From an uncultured Eubacteriales bacterium (lineage in GTDB: Bacteria > Bacillota > Clostridia > Monoglobales > Monoglobaceae), in assembly GCA_958352815.1 (NCBI GenBank), contig CATWQA010000051.1, forward strand, positions 1 to 13,605: a stretch of DNA of 13,605 bases, read 5' to 3'. The stretch's first letter is position 1, and each line of letters opens with the position of its first letter. A program made the position numbers and the translations under genes. The notes under the pieces were generated by a model. It had not been told where the DNA came from. It saw nothing but the letters and a program-made list of their open reading frames with translations, and did not search any database. Shown here piece by piece: positions 1 to 7,960 of the stretch.

Positions 1-571
1 CCCTGAATTCATCATATGCCAATTGGTGAAGCTCCCGATAAATTCCCGTTATACTTTCATCGGGCAAATCCCCAAAGAACACCTTTAAAGCATAAAAGCA
101 CAGACGTTCATAGGCAGAATAAGAACCGCTGCTGTAGCTATGGTCGTCAAACTCAACAGCAACCTCTTGAATATAATCACTATTTGGCGGAACATAAAGG
201 GACACCGAGGGCAGAGACCATATGTTCTCGTCCGCCTTAAAGGTATATACCAGCGTCTTTCCGCCATAGTGTATTGAAGTGTCATATTCCACAGCCTTCC
301 ACTCGTCAATAGGCTTGAAAAAATCGCTGCCCATATCCTTTCTGTAGTAACTATTAAAGCTGTCAATAAAATCCTGTGGAGCGCAGGAAAAGACAAGCTC
401 CCCTTCCCGATAAGTCATGGTATTAATCTCAAGCCGTTTTACTTCCGATGGGGCTGTTGCCTCAGGCACATTTGTCTGCACTTCCGAATTTTCGACGGCG
501 GGAGCACAGCTCCCCATAATCAGAGCCGCAAGGCAAGCCGCCGCAAATAATATAAACTTCTTTTTCATCAT
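1..571 (-). CDS. Putative lipoprotein of unknown function, 3' end cut by window edge
   Basis: An open frame of 190 codons runs from an ATG-ATG pair (571-566) off the left edge without a stop. The N-terminus is a textbook lipoprotein signal: MMKKK, a hydrophobic stretch (residues 6-19), then the lipobox-like LIMGSC with the candidate lipidated Cys at residue 22. A low-complexity linker rich in Glu, Thr, Ala and Pro follows (about residues 23-45), typical of a tether between membrane and folded domain. The rest is acidic and rich in Tyr/Phe (for example SYYRKD-like and SYSSGSYS segments); I recognise no family. It starts 2 nt after the ybaK stop, so it is probably the third gene of the DUF1015-ybaK transcript. 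The ribosome binding site is poor (AAGAAAG region), suggesting coupling to ybaK translation. Either ATG could be used. It presumably faces outward from the cytoplasmic membrane; function is unknown. Confidence 0.8.
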   Translation of the reverse strand, partial: MMKKKFILFAAACLAALIMGSCAPAVENSEVQTNVPEATAPSEVKRLEINTMTYREGELVFSCAPQDFIDSFNSYYRKDMGSDFFKPIDEWKAVEYDTSIHYGGKTLVYTFKADENIWSLPSVSLYVPPNSDYIQEVAVEFDDHSYSSGSYSAYERLCFYALKVFFGDLPDESITGIYRELHQLAYDEFR

Positions 572-573
572 GT

Positions 574-1056
574 TCAATCTTTCTTAATATCGGCAAAATC
601 TGCGGAAATCAGCTCGGCAAGGTCGCTCGGCTTCATTTTTATCTGAACCCCCAGCTTACCGCCGCTGAAAATAATTTGCTCCTTATCCCTTGCCGAAGCG
701 TCTATAACCGTTTTAAACTGCTTTTTCATGCCTATAGGGCTGCAGCCGCCTCTGATGTACCCTGTGACCTTTGTTATATCCTTAACGTGTATCATTTCAA
801 GAGATTTCTGCCCTACAGCCGCTGCGCACTTCTTCAAATCAAGCTCCTTGGCAACCTGAACCACGAAAACAAAATGCTCGTGAGCCTTATTTTCTGTGAC
901 GAGAGTTTTATACACATTCTCCGGATTTTGACCCAGCTTTTCGGCAACGGACACTCCGTCCATAAACCCGTTGCTGTCGTACAGATTGACATCAAAGGGT
1001 ATTCCCGCCGTCTCCAAAATCCTCACTGCATTTGTCTTGATATGTCTCTTCGCCAT
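574..1056 (-). CDS. ybaK: YbaK/EbsC-type aminoacyl-tRNA deacylase (Cys-tRNA(Pro) deacylase family)
   Basis: A 160-residue protein matching the full length of the single-domain YbaK/EbsC family. Members hydrolyse mischarged aminoacyl-tRNA in trans, classically Cys-tRNA(Pro) made in error by prolyl-tRNA synthetase. Visible family marks are VYKTLV with the conserved substrate-binding Lys at about residue 50, the FVFVVQVAKELDLKK segment (63-76), and YIRGGCSPIGMKK (100-112), the glycine-rich signature of the group. The start at ATG 1056 is chosen because AGAGG sits 8 nt upstream and the protein then begins just before the first helix; a GTG 18 nt further out lies inside the upstream gene. It begins 2 nt after the DUF1015 stop, so the two are almost certainly co-transcribed. 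Family assignment is firm; the exact tRNA specificity is inferred from the family. Confidence 0.92.
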   Translation of the reverse strand: MAKRHIKTNAVRILETAGIPFDVNLYDSNGFMDGVSVAEKLGQNPENVYKTLVTENKAHEHFVFVVQVAKELDLKKCAAAVGQKSLEMIHVKDITKVTGYIRGGCSPIGMKKQFKTVIDASARDKEQIIFSGGKLGVQIKMKPSDLAELISADFADIKKD

Positions 1057-1058
1057 TT

Positions 1059-2324
1059 CTAAATCCTCTTGCACTCAAGATAATATCTCTTATCTGCCGC
1101 CTCACCCATGGAGAACGTCTTTCTCGGCAATGCGCCGTCCTTTATAACCGTGGTGAAAAGGTCGTTTTTCTCCATTGCGTCAACCATAAAGCCTATTGTG
1201 TTCTCCGCCTCTGTAAGCCCACGCACAACCTCATCGCCGTGAATATAGTCTATTCTGCCGCCCTTGTCTGCCATGTATTCATCCAAAAACTGCTGCAAGG
1301 TACCCACAGGCAGGTTGCTGGGTCCGCCGCTTATGTAGATAGTTCCCTCATTGCCGCCGTATGTATACCTGATTTTCTGACCGCCGTTATCCTCATAAGA
1401 GGCGCCGCTGTAGTAGTTCATAAGACTATTCATTAAATCCTGCGGGTCAACGTCAAACAGCACACGCTGTATGGGTTCAAACTCCAGTGCGCCATCGTGT
1501 ATGTTCTCAAGCTCGACCAGGGCGTACCTTGCAGGGTGGTTTTCAACTTCATCAGCCGACAGACTCTGCTTAAGCTCCTCCCAGCAGGTTTTGGCAGTTG
1601 CAAGAGAATGATTTCCGTCTCCCGCCGCAAACAGCAGCACGCCTTTTTCACCCTTTGGTATGCCGTACTTTTCAGCAAAAGCATCTTCATCCGCCAAGGC
1701 ATCAAGCCCGCTTAAAACGTCATTTTTTGCCTTGTCGCTCACCTTGTAGCCCTTTAGGTGACCTCCGCCAAGCATCAGGTCAAAATCATACAGCTTTTCA
1801 AAATCCGCCTTTTGGCCGATTAAGGGCTCGATTACGCTCTTGTTCCTGTCGTCAATCAGCATAAGGATATGAGGCAGTTCAAGGGGCGCGTTCCTCCTGA
1901 TTTTTTGTCTGGGGGGAATACGCTCGATTATGGTTCCCTCCGTGGCTCTTATCTTAGACTGTGAACCTTTATTAAAGTCGTATTCCTCCAGGTCAAGCAT
2001 ACCCACAATGCCGTGGCGGATTTTTCCGTCTGACTGGGTGCGCTCCACATATATAAAAGAGTTTTTGTACTCTTTAAATATGTCTGACTTAAGATAGCTT
2101 TCCATTTTGGCGTTAATCTTTTCAATGCGCTTATCCCCGTCCTCTCTTTCAAGATAGACCTCGGGGAAAATAATGTTTAGAGTTGAGGGACAGTCTCCCA
2201 CAACCTCCGCCGCCTTTTCCCAGTAATCAGGCTCTGACGTGAACTGGTCACAGGCAACAACACTCCATTTGGAAAAATCAAGATCTTTCGGAATTAAAAT
2301 ATCCGCAGGTTTAAAAATACTCAT
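1059..2324 (-). CDS. DUF1015 family protein
   Basis: A 421-residue cytoplasmic protein of the DUF1015 family, whose biochemical role is not established; members are sometimes found near serine biosynthesis genes. Family-typical blocks are an N-terminal FKPADILIPKDLD segment, HGIVGMLDLEEYDF (about 104-117), RATEGTI followed by spaced arginines (126-144), PLELPHILMLIDD (147-159), AAGDGNHSLATAK (233-245, the clearest signature) and HPARYALVELENIHD (263-277). No signal peptide or membrane segment is seen. The start at ATG 2324 is supported by GGAGG five nt upstream; an in-frame start ten codons further out lies between this ribosome binding site and the valS terminator and is unlikely. The gene follows that terminator by about 30 nt and precedes ybaK by 2 nt. 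No promoter was found in the short gap. Family assignment is confident; function unknown. Confidence 0.9.
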   Translation of the reverse strand: MSIFKPADILIPKDLDFSKWSVVACDQFTSEPDYWEKAAEVVGDCPSTLNIIFPEVYLEREDGDKRIEKINAKMESYLKSDIFKEYKNSFIYVERTQSDGKIRHGIVGMLDLEEYDFNKGSQSKIRATEGTIIERIPPRQKIRRNAPLELPHILMLIDDRNKSVIEPLIGQKADFEKLYDFDLMLGGGHLKGYKVSDKAKNDVLSGLDALADEDAFAEKYGIPKGEKGVLLFAAGDGNHSLATAKTCWEELKQSLSADEVENHPARYALVELENIHDGALEFEPIQRVLFDVDPQDLMNSLMNYYSGASYEDNGGQKIRYTYGGNEGTIYISGGPSNLPVGTLQQFLDEYMADKGGRIDYIHGDEVVRGLTEAENTIGFMVDAMEKNDLFTTVIKDGALPRKTFSMGEAADKRYYLECKRI

Positions 2325-2350
2325 TTTTACCTCCCATAAATCTATTTTGA

Positions 2351-2388
2351 GCAAAAAGGCAGTATCAACAAAGCCTGATACTGCCTAT
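2351..2388 (-). terminator. Intrinsic terminator of valS
   Basis: On the minus strand AGGCAGTATCA (2386-2376) and TGATACTGCCT (2367-2357) form a perfect 11-bp stem with an 8-nt loop, followed directly by TTTT (2356-2353). It lies 10 nt after the valS stop. The T-tract is present only in the minus-strand direction, so it is not bidirectional. Confidence 0.9.
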
Positions 2389-2396
2389 GCAACCTA

Positions 2397-5027
2397 TTAC
2401 TTTAACTTTTCAATGCTGTCCAAAACTGCAGCAAGCATTTCTCTGTACTTTTCGCCCTTTTGGCGTTCTTCCTCCACTACCTTTGCGGGAGCCTTTTCGG
2501 TAAATCCCTTATTGGACAGCTTACCCTCAACACGCTTAATTTCGGACTCAAGACGCTTTTGCTCCTTGGAGAGACGCTCAAGCTCCTTTTCCTTATCCAC
2601 AAGCTCGTCAAGAGGCAGCAGCACCTCCGCACCGGGAACAACCACGGAAACGGCATTTTCAGGGGCTTCCGCCTTATCAGCAACTACATAAACATCTGAC
2701 GCGGATGCAAGCTTCTTGAAAAACACAGAGCCCTTTTCAAAGGTTTCTCTCTCATCTGTGGCAACATATATTGCCGCCTTTTTTGAGGGGGGAACGTTCA
2801 TCTCGTTCCTGATATTTCTGATGCCCTTAATTGCATCCATTATAAGCTGCATTTCTTTCTCGGCGTTCTCATTCTTAAACGCCTCGTTGTATACAGGGAA
2901 GCTTGAAATCATTATGCTCTTTCCCTCGTGGGGCAGAGCCTGCCAAATCTCCTCAGTGATAAAGGGCATAAAGGGGTGCAGCAGCTTTAGCGTATTTGAA
3001 AGCACGTATACAAGCACCTGCTGGGCAACAATATTGCTCTCGCCCTCCTCGAAAAATCTGGGCTTTACAAGCTCAATATACCAGTCGCAGAACTCATCCC
3101 AGATAAAGTCATAGAGCTTTGATACAGCAATACCCAGCTCGTATTTATCCAGATTTTCTGTTACCTCTTTTACCAAGTCGTTATATCTTGACAAAATCCA
3201 CTTATCCGAAATTTCCAGCTTTGAAAGGTCGGGAAGCCCGCAAGTATCAACAGAAAGGTTCATCAAAACAAAACGTGAAGCGTTCCAAATCTTGTTGGCG
3301 AAATTACGGCTTGCCTCCACGCGCTCGGTATAAAATCTCATGTCGTTACCGGGAGAGTTACCCGTTGCCAGAGTAAATCTCAGAGCGTCTGCGCCGTATT
3401 TATCGATAATTTCAAGAGGATCGATACCGTTACCCAGGGACTTACTCATCTTTCTGCCCTGTGAATCACGAACCAAACCGTGTATATACACATCCTTAAA
3501 TGGAACCTCTCCCATATGCTCCAGACCCGAGAAAATCATTCTCGCAACCCAGAAGAATATTATATCGTATCCGGTTACAAGGACAGATGTGGGGTAGAAG
3601 TGTTCCAGTTCCTTCGTCTTGTCAGGCCATCCCAGAGTTGAAAACGGCCACAGGGCACTGCTGAACCAGGTGTCAAGCACGTCCTCATCCTGCTTAACCT
3701 TTCCGCCGCACTTGGGGCAAACCGTTATGTCCTCTTTGGAAACAGTTGTTGCTCCGCAGTCCTCACAATAAAAAGCAGGTATTCTGTGTCCCCACCAGAG
3801 CTGACGGGAAATACACCAGTCATGAACGTTGTTCATCCAGTTCATGTATGTCTTTGTAAATCTCTCGGGAATAAATCTTGTCTCGCCATTTTCAACCGCC
3901 TTAACGGCAGGCTCGGCAAGGGGCTGCATTTTAACGAACCACTGCTTTGACGTAATAGGCTCAACAGTTGTTCCGCAGCGGTAGCATCCGCCCACATTGT
4001 GTGTATGAGGCTCAACCTTAACCAAGAGACCCTCTTTTTCCAGATCCTCTACTATGGCGCGTCTTGCCTCATATCTGTCCATGCCCTCATACTTTCCGCC
4101 ATAGCTGTTTATGGTTGCGTCGTCGTTCATAACCTTGATTTCCGCAAGACCGTGACGCTTACCCACCTCAAAGTCGTTGGGGTCGTGAGCCGGGGTAATC
4201 TTTACGCAGCCCGTTCCGAACTCCTTATCAACATATTCGTCGGCAATAACGGGAATTTCTCTGCCCACAAGAGGCAGAATGAGCATCTTGCCCACCAAAT
4301 CGGTATACCTTTCATCCTCGGGATTTACGGCAACCGCTGTATCGCCCAGCAGCGTCTCGGGACGGGTGGTTGCTATTTCAACAAAACCGTCGCTGTCCTT
4401 TATAGGATATTTTATGTGCCAAAAATGACCTTCATGCTCCGAATATACAACCTCTGCATCCGACAGAGCAGTTTTACATGAAGGACACCAGTTAATAATT
4501 CTGGTTCCCTGATAAATCAAGTCCTTTTCATAGAGGTTGACGAACACCTCGCGGACAGCCTTGCTGCAGCCCTCGTCCATGGTGAACCGCTCCCTGTCCC
4601 AATCACAGGAGCAACCGATCTTCTTAAGCTGGTTTATAATCCTGTCGCCGAACTTTTCTTTCCATGCCCAAACTCTCTTTAAAAATTCATCGCGACCCAG
4701 GTCATAGCGGGTTAAACCGTTTTCGTTGACCCTCATGTCCTCTTCTACCTTTATCTGAGTCGCAATTCCCGCATGGTCTGTTCCCGGAATCCACAGGGCG
4801 TTATATCCCTGCATTCTCTTGGTTCTTATAATTATATCCTGAAAGGTTTCATCAAGGGCATGACCCATGTGAAGCTGACCCGTGACGTTCGGGGGAGGAA
4901 TGACCACCGTGAACGGTTCCTTGGTCTCATCAACCTCAGCGTGAAAATATCCGCCGTCCAGCCACTCCTGATAAATTTTTTCTTCAACCGCTTTAGGGTC
5001 ATAGGTTTTTGAAAGCTCCTTAGCCAA
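2397..5027 (-). CDS. valS: Valyl-tRNA synthetase
   Basis: Full-length class I aminoacyl-tRNA synthetase (876 residues from the chosen start) that charges tRNA(Val) with valine. The catalytic domain carries PPPNVTG followed by HMGH (HIGH motif, residues 53-56) and GRKMSKSLGN (KMSKS at about 526-530). Between them lie the CP1 editing domain, including ATTRPETLLGDTAV and the GTGCVKITPAHDPND segment, and a Cys4 cluster CEDC...CPKC (421-440) that probably binds zinc. WNASRF marks the anticodon-binding domain, and the last 65 residues form the charged coiled coil typical of bacterial ValRS. Start choice: AGGAG at 5036-5040 is 8 nt from TTG 5027, giving MAKELSKTYDP, the usual ValRS N-terminus. The adjacent TTG (5030) and a GTG at 5048 are alternatives; the GTG has a poor site. 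Its own promoter and terminator bracket it. Confidence 0.97.
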   Translation of the reverse strand: MAKELSKTYDPKAVEEKIYQEWLDGGYFHAEVDETKEPFTVVIPPPNVTGQLHMGHALDETFQDIIIRTKRMQGYNALWIPGTDHAGIATQIKVEEDMRVNENGLTRYDLGRDEFLKRVWAWKEKFGDRIINQLKKIGCSCDWDRERFTMDEGCSKAVREVFVNLYEKDLIYQGTRIINWCPSCKTALSDAEVVYSEHEGHFWHIKYPIKDSDGFVEIATTRPETLLGDTAVAVNPEDERYTDLVGKMLILPLVGREIPVIADEYVDKEFGTGCVKITPAHDPNDFEVGKRHGLAEIKVMNDDATINSYGGKYEGMDRYEARRAIVEDLEKEGLLVKVEPHTHNVGGCYRCGTTVEPITSKQWFVKMQPLAEPAVKAVENGETRFIPERFTKTYMNWMNNVHDWCISRQLWWGHRIPAFYCEDCGATTVSKEDITVCPKCGGKVKQDEDVLDTWFSSALWPFSTLGWPDKTKELEHFYPTSVLVTGYDIIFFWVARMIFSGLEHMGEVPFKDVYIHGLVRDSQGRKMSKSLGNGIDPLEIIDKYGADALRFTLATGNSPGNDMRFYTERVEASRNFANKIWNASRFVLMNLSVDTCGLPDLSKLEISDKWILSRYNDLVKEVTENLDKYELGIAVSKLYDFIWDEFCDWYIELVKPRFFEEGESNIVAQQVLVYVLSNTLKLLHPFMPFITEEIWQALPHEGKSIMISSFPVYNEAFKNENAEKEMQLIMDAIKGIRNIRNEMNVPPSKKAAIYVATDERETFEKGSVFFKKLASASDVYVVADKAEAPENAVSVVVPGAEVLLPLDELVDKEKELERLSKEQKRLESEIKRVEGKLSNKGFTEKAPAKVVEEERQKGEKYREMLAAVLDSIEKLK

Positions 5028-5111
5028 CAAAATCGCTCCTTCCGACACAGAGACCGAGCCTTATAAACAGCCCCGTCCCGTAGATTATCTAAATTTTGTA
5101 CTAACCTTTGC

Positions 5112-5140
5112 ATTATACCATTTATTTCAACATAAATCAA
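5112..5140 (-). promoter_or_regulatory. Sigma-A promoter of valS with extended -10
   Basis: Minus strand: TTGATT (5140-5135), a 17-nt spacer, then TATAAT (5117-5112), preceded by TGG so that it forms an extended -10. Expected transcription start is near 5105, giving a leader of about 80 nt to the valS start. That is too short for a T-box riboswitch. No intrinsic terminator separates aroK from this promoter, so some read-through from the aro operon is possible. Confidence 0.85.
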
Positions 5141-5160
5141 GCATTTTATTTAAAAGACAT

Positions 5161-5682
5161 TTACGCTTCGGCAGTGTCGGGCTCCATTCCGTATTCAATA
5201 CAGCCTATAAGGTCAGCCTGCACAGAGCTGTAGCCCTTATCATTTTTCACAACTGCGTCGGCGGCGCTGAAATACAAATCCCGCCGTCTGTCGTAAATAG
5301 CCTTGAGCTTATCCACGCCGTCTTTAAGCAACGGGCGCCCAGAGGTGTCAATATCCCCGGTTATCATCGCAAGAGGCCTGTCTATAAAAATAATGTACGC
5401 ACCTGCAGCCTTGGCGTTTTCAATGTTGGAATAAATCTCCACAATTCCGCCGCCTGCAGAGATTACAGTCCTGTCCCTTTTAAGGCAGTCCGCCAGAACC
5501 CGTGACTCAACAGCTCTGAAATAATCCTCACCCTCATCGGCAAAGATTTGGTTTATACTCCTGTTTTCGCGGTTCACAATTTCCCTGTCAACATCCACAA
5601 ATTCAAGCCCGAGGCGTCTTGCGGCATTCTTGCCGAATGTGGTCTTTCCGCATCCAGGCATACCAATCAATAAAAAATTCAT
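5161..5682 (-). CDS. aroK: Shikimate kinase
   Basis: A 173-residue P-loop kinase that phosphorylates shikimate with ATP, the fifth step of the shikimate pathway, in the cytoplasm. Visible elements: Walker A GMPGCGKT (7-14), the shikimate-binding VDVD region (about 28-31), YFRAVE with the substrate-binding Arg, the SAGGG loop, SGRPLL with the lid arginine, and a C-terminal RRDLY. Length is normal for AroK/AroL. Two starts are possible. ATG 5697 abuts the pheA stop but has only a distant AAGG. ATG 5682 has GGTGA five nt upstream and gives MNFLLIGMPGCGKT, the usual short lead-in to the P-loop, so I prefer it. It is the last gene of the aro operon. No terminator hairpin is visible between its stop and the valS promoter. 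Confidence 0.93.
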   Translation of the reverse strand: MNFLLIGMPGCGKTTFGKNAARRLGLEFVDVDREIVNRENRSINQIFADEGEDYFRAVESRVLADCLKRDRTVISAGGGIVEIYSNIENAKAAGAYIIFIDRPLAMITGDIDTSGRPLLKDGVDKLKAIYDRRRDLYFSAADAVVKNDKGYSSVQADLIGCIEYGMEPDTAEA

Positions 5683-5697
5683 GCTTTCACCAACCAT

Positions 5698-6849
5698 CTA
5701 TTTTAAAACCTTATAGTTTCCGAGGAGCTTAAACTCGCCTGTTCCCTCGATTACGTTATTAGTAATTCTTCTCACGTCCTCATCAAGAAGATTTCCTGTG
5801 TAATCCACAAAAAACATATACTCAAAATTCCTGTCATACAGGGGTCTTGATTCCAATTTCAGCAGGTTCAAATCCCCATGGGCGAAGCACGCCAAAACTC
5901 TGTACAGCTCGCCGCTCTCGTGGGGCAGTGTGAATGCTGCGCTGATTTTGTTGCAGCCCTCGTCAACCTCAGCGGCAGTTGCCACCACAATAAATCTTGT
6001 GGTATTCTTATCGCTGTTGTTTATGTTCTCGGCAAGAATTTCAAGGCCGTATATTTCTGCGTTCTGCCGCCCTGCAATGGCAGCCTGGGACTTATCATTG
6101 TCCTCCGCTACCTTTTTCGCACTCTGAGCCGTGCTGTAAAACTCCCGACACTCTACGTCTCCCAGAGTTTTCAGGAACTCTCGGCTCTGCATTATCCCCT
6201 GCTCATGGGAATATATGTACTTAATATCCGAAAGCTCCGCCCCTTTAACTCCCATAAGACAATGCCTGATAGGAACGGCAACCTCGCCTACTATGAAATA
6301 TCCGAACTTTTCAAGAAGATCCATTACGTCAACAATAGTGCCCGTGTTGGAGTTTTCTATGGGAAGCACGGCATAGTCCGCCTTATTGTTTTCAAGGGTG
6401 ATAAAAGCCTCCTCAAAGGACGGGGCGTTGCACCTTGAAACATCATCGCCGAAGTATTTCTTTGCCGCTTGCTCCGAATATGAACCCTTTGCGCCGTAGA
6501 ATACAACCCTTGGGTTTTGTACGGGTTTCCTGGGCTTTAGCATATCCTCGATACGCTGTCTGCTCTTGTCTCGGTTCAGTTCGCGGGTCTGTCTGTCGCG
6601 GCTTATGGACATTATAGCGGAGAAAAATTCATATACCTCATTTTTCTTGGACGGATCCTCCAGCAGCTCCATTTTGCTCTCCAAAACCTGCTTCTCCCTT
6701 GCGGAATCAAGCACGGGCATACCAACGCTGCGCTTATAGTCCGCAACTCCGCTGGAGAGCTCCATTCTCTTAATAAACAGGGGCAAAAGCTGCCTGTCGA
6801 TTTTGTCAATCTCACTTCTCAATTGTTCAAGTTTATTTTTTTGTTCCAT
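5698..6849 (-). CDS. pheA: Bifunctional chorismate mutase / prephenate dehydratase (P-protein)
   Basis: A 383-residue three-domain enzyme turning chorismate into prephenate and then phenylpyruvate, the committed Phe branch. Residues 1-95 are an AroQ-type helical chorismate mutase (LRSEIDKIDRQLLPLFIKRM). Residues about 114-290 are prephenate dehydratase with VLPIENS (161-167), SHEQGIMQ (214-221), STAQSAK and the catalytic NTTRF motif (282-286). Residues about 302-375 are an ACT regulatory domain with SGELYRVLACFA and ESRP (333-336), the Phe-binding signature, so feedback inhibition by phenylalanine is likely. Start ATG 6849 has GAGGA about seven nt upstream. It lies 24 nt after aroC, and its stop abuts the first possible aroK ATG. 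The mutase feeds both this enzyme and TyrA upstream. Confidence 0.96.
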   Translation of the reverse strand: MEQKNKLEQLRSEIDKIDRQLLPLFIKRMELSSGVADYKRSVGMPVLDSAREKQVLESKMELLEDPSKKNEVYEFFSAIMSISRDRQTRELNRDKSRQRIEDMLKPRKPVQNPRVVFYGAKGSYSEQAAKKYFGDDVSRCNAPSFEEAFITLENNKADYAVLPIENSNTGTIVDVMDLLEKFGYFIVGEVAVPIRHCLMGVKGAELSDIKYIYSHEQGIMQSREFLKTLGDVECREFYSTAQSAKKVAEDNDKSQAAIAGRQNAEIYGLEILAENINNSDKNTTRFIVVATAAEVDEGCNKISAAFTLPHESGELYRVLACFAHGDLNLLKLESRPLYDRNFEYMFFVDYTGNLLDEDVRRITNNVIEGTGEFKLLGNYKVLK

Positions 6850-6873
6850 AAAAATGTTCCTCTATCTGATATT

Positions 6874-7944
6874 CTATCTGTCATATAATACATCAAGCAT
6901 AACAAGAGCTGCGGCGTTCTCAACAACAATCGCCCCTCTGTGAACAATGCAGGGGTCGTGCCTGCCGTGAATTTCAATCTCCGTATTTTCCATTTTTGAA
7001 ATATCAACGGTTCTCTGCTTTAGGGCAATTGATGCAGTAGGCTTTATAACGGTTTTAAAGATAACAGGCATTCCGTTTGTTATGCCTCCGTTTATGCCGC
7101 CGTTATTATTGGTATAGGTTTTAATAACTCCGTTCTCGCAATAAAACTCATCGTTGGCTTCGCTGCCGAACATGTCCGCAAATGCTCCGCCTGCTCCAAA
7201 GGCAACGCCCTTTACCGCAGGAATTGAATACATCATAGACGACAATCTACTCTCCACTGAGCCGAAGAAAGGCGAGCCCTTGCCCGGGGGCATTCCCACA
7301 ACGGCGCACTCTACCATTCCGCCCACCGAGTTCTTGTTCATCTTTGCGTCGGCGATAACCTTTTTCATCAGGTCTCCCTGCGCCTCGTCAAAAACAGGGA
7401 AGCTCTTTTGCGACAACTGCTTAATCTCATCTGCGGTTACCTTAGCATAGTCAAAGCCCTTATCGGAAACATCCTTTATCTTCAAAATATGAGCGCCCAC
7501 AGATACGCCCTCTGTCTCTAAAACCTGCTTGGCAATGGCTCCCGCAAAAACCAGGGGCGCGGTTATTCTGCCTGAGAAGTGTCCTCCTCCTCTGTAGTCG
7601 TGATTTGCGCCGTACTTGGTGAATCCTGTGTAGTCCGCATGACCCGGCCTGATTAAATCCTTTTCGTAATGCTTTGATATGGTATTCGTATTCCTTATCA
7701 CGCCTGCAATGGGTGTGCCTGTTGTCATGCCGTTTACGAAGCCTGACAGGATTTCCACGCTGTCAGCCTCGGAGCGTGAAGTTGAAATACTGCTTCTGCC
7801 CGGAGCGCGGCGTTCCATCTCTCTGTTGATTTTGCCCATTTCAAGCTTAATCCCTCCCGGCAAGCCGTCAATCACCACGCCGATACCGTTGCCGTGGGAC
7901 TCGCCGAAAATACTGACTCTTATATTGCTTCCCCAACTGTTCAA
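6874..7944 (-). CDS. aroC: Chorismate synthase
   Basis: A 356-residue enzyme that makes chorismate from EPSP by trans-1,4 elimination, using reduced FMN; last common step before the Phe, Tyr and Trp branches. Signatures seen: IFGESHGNGIGVVIDGLPGG (12-31, catalytic His17), ERRAPGRSSISTSR, RPGHADYTG, the glycine-rich YRGGGHFSGRITA block, and the C-terminal GRHDPCIVHRGAI (about 329-341), which carries the second conserved His/Arg region. The start is TTG 7944: AAGGAGG (7959-7953) lies 8 nt upstream, no ATG is better placed, and the protein starts LNSWGSNIRVSIFGESHG as expected. It begins 16 nt after aroA. The TTG start may lower its translation relative to neighbours, although the ribosome binding site is near perfect. 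Confidence 0.97.
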   Translation of the reverse strand: MNSWGSNIRVSIFGESHGNGIGVVIDGLPGGIKLEMGKINREMERRAPGRSSISTSRSEADSVEILSGFVNGMTTGTPIAGVIRNTNTISKHYEKDLIRPGHADYTGFTKYGANHDYRGGGHFSGRITAPLVFAGAIAKQVLETEGVSVGAHILKIKDVSDKGFDYAKVTADEIKQLSQKSFPVFDEAQGDLMKKVIADAKMNKNSVGGMVECAVVGMPPGKGSPFFGSVESRLSSMMYSIPAVKGVAFGAGGAFADMFGSEANDEFYCENGVIKTYTNNNGGINGGITNGMPVIFKTVIKPTASIALKQRTVDISKMENTEIEIHGRHDPCIVHRGAIVVENAAALVMLDVLYDR

Positions 7945-7960
7945 CTAATAGTCCTCCTTA

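Noticed and set aside
16..240. Plus-strand open frames across the window, including one at 16-240 and longer ones opposite valS, pheA and aroA
   Set aside because: All lie opposite well-supported minus-strand genes, none has recognisable domains, and their composition is that of antisense shadows.
2339..2368. A possible promoter TTGATA-N18-TAGATT for the DUF1015 gene
   Set aside because: The -35 lies in the terminator stem and the expected start near 2332 would fall within the GGAGG ribosome binding site, giving an unusable leader.
5028..5048. A GTG start for valS at 5048
   Set aside because: Its upstream sequence has only a distant AAGG, and the frame would run through the AGGAG site that suits TTG 5027; the shorter form matches the usual ValRS N-terminus.
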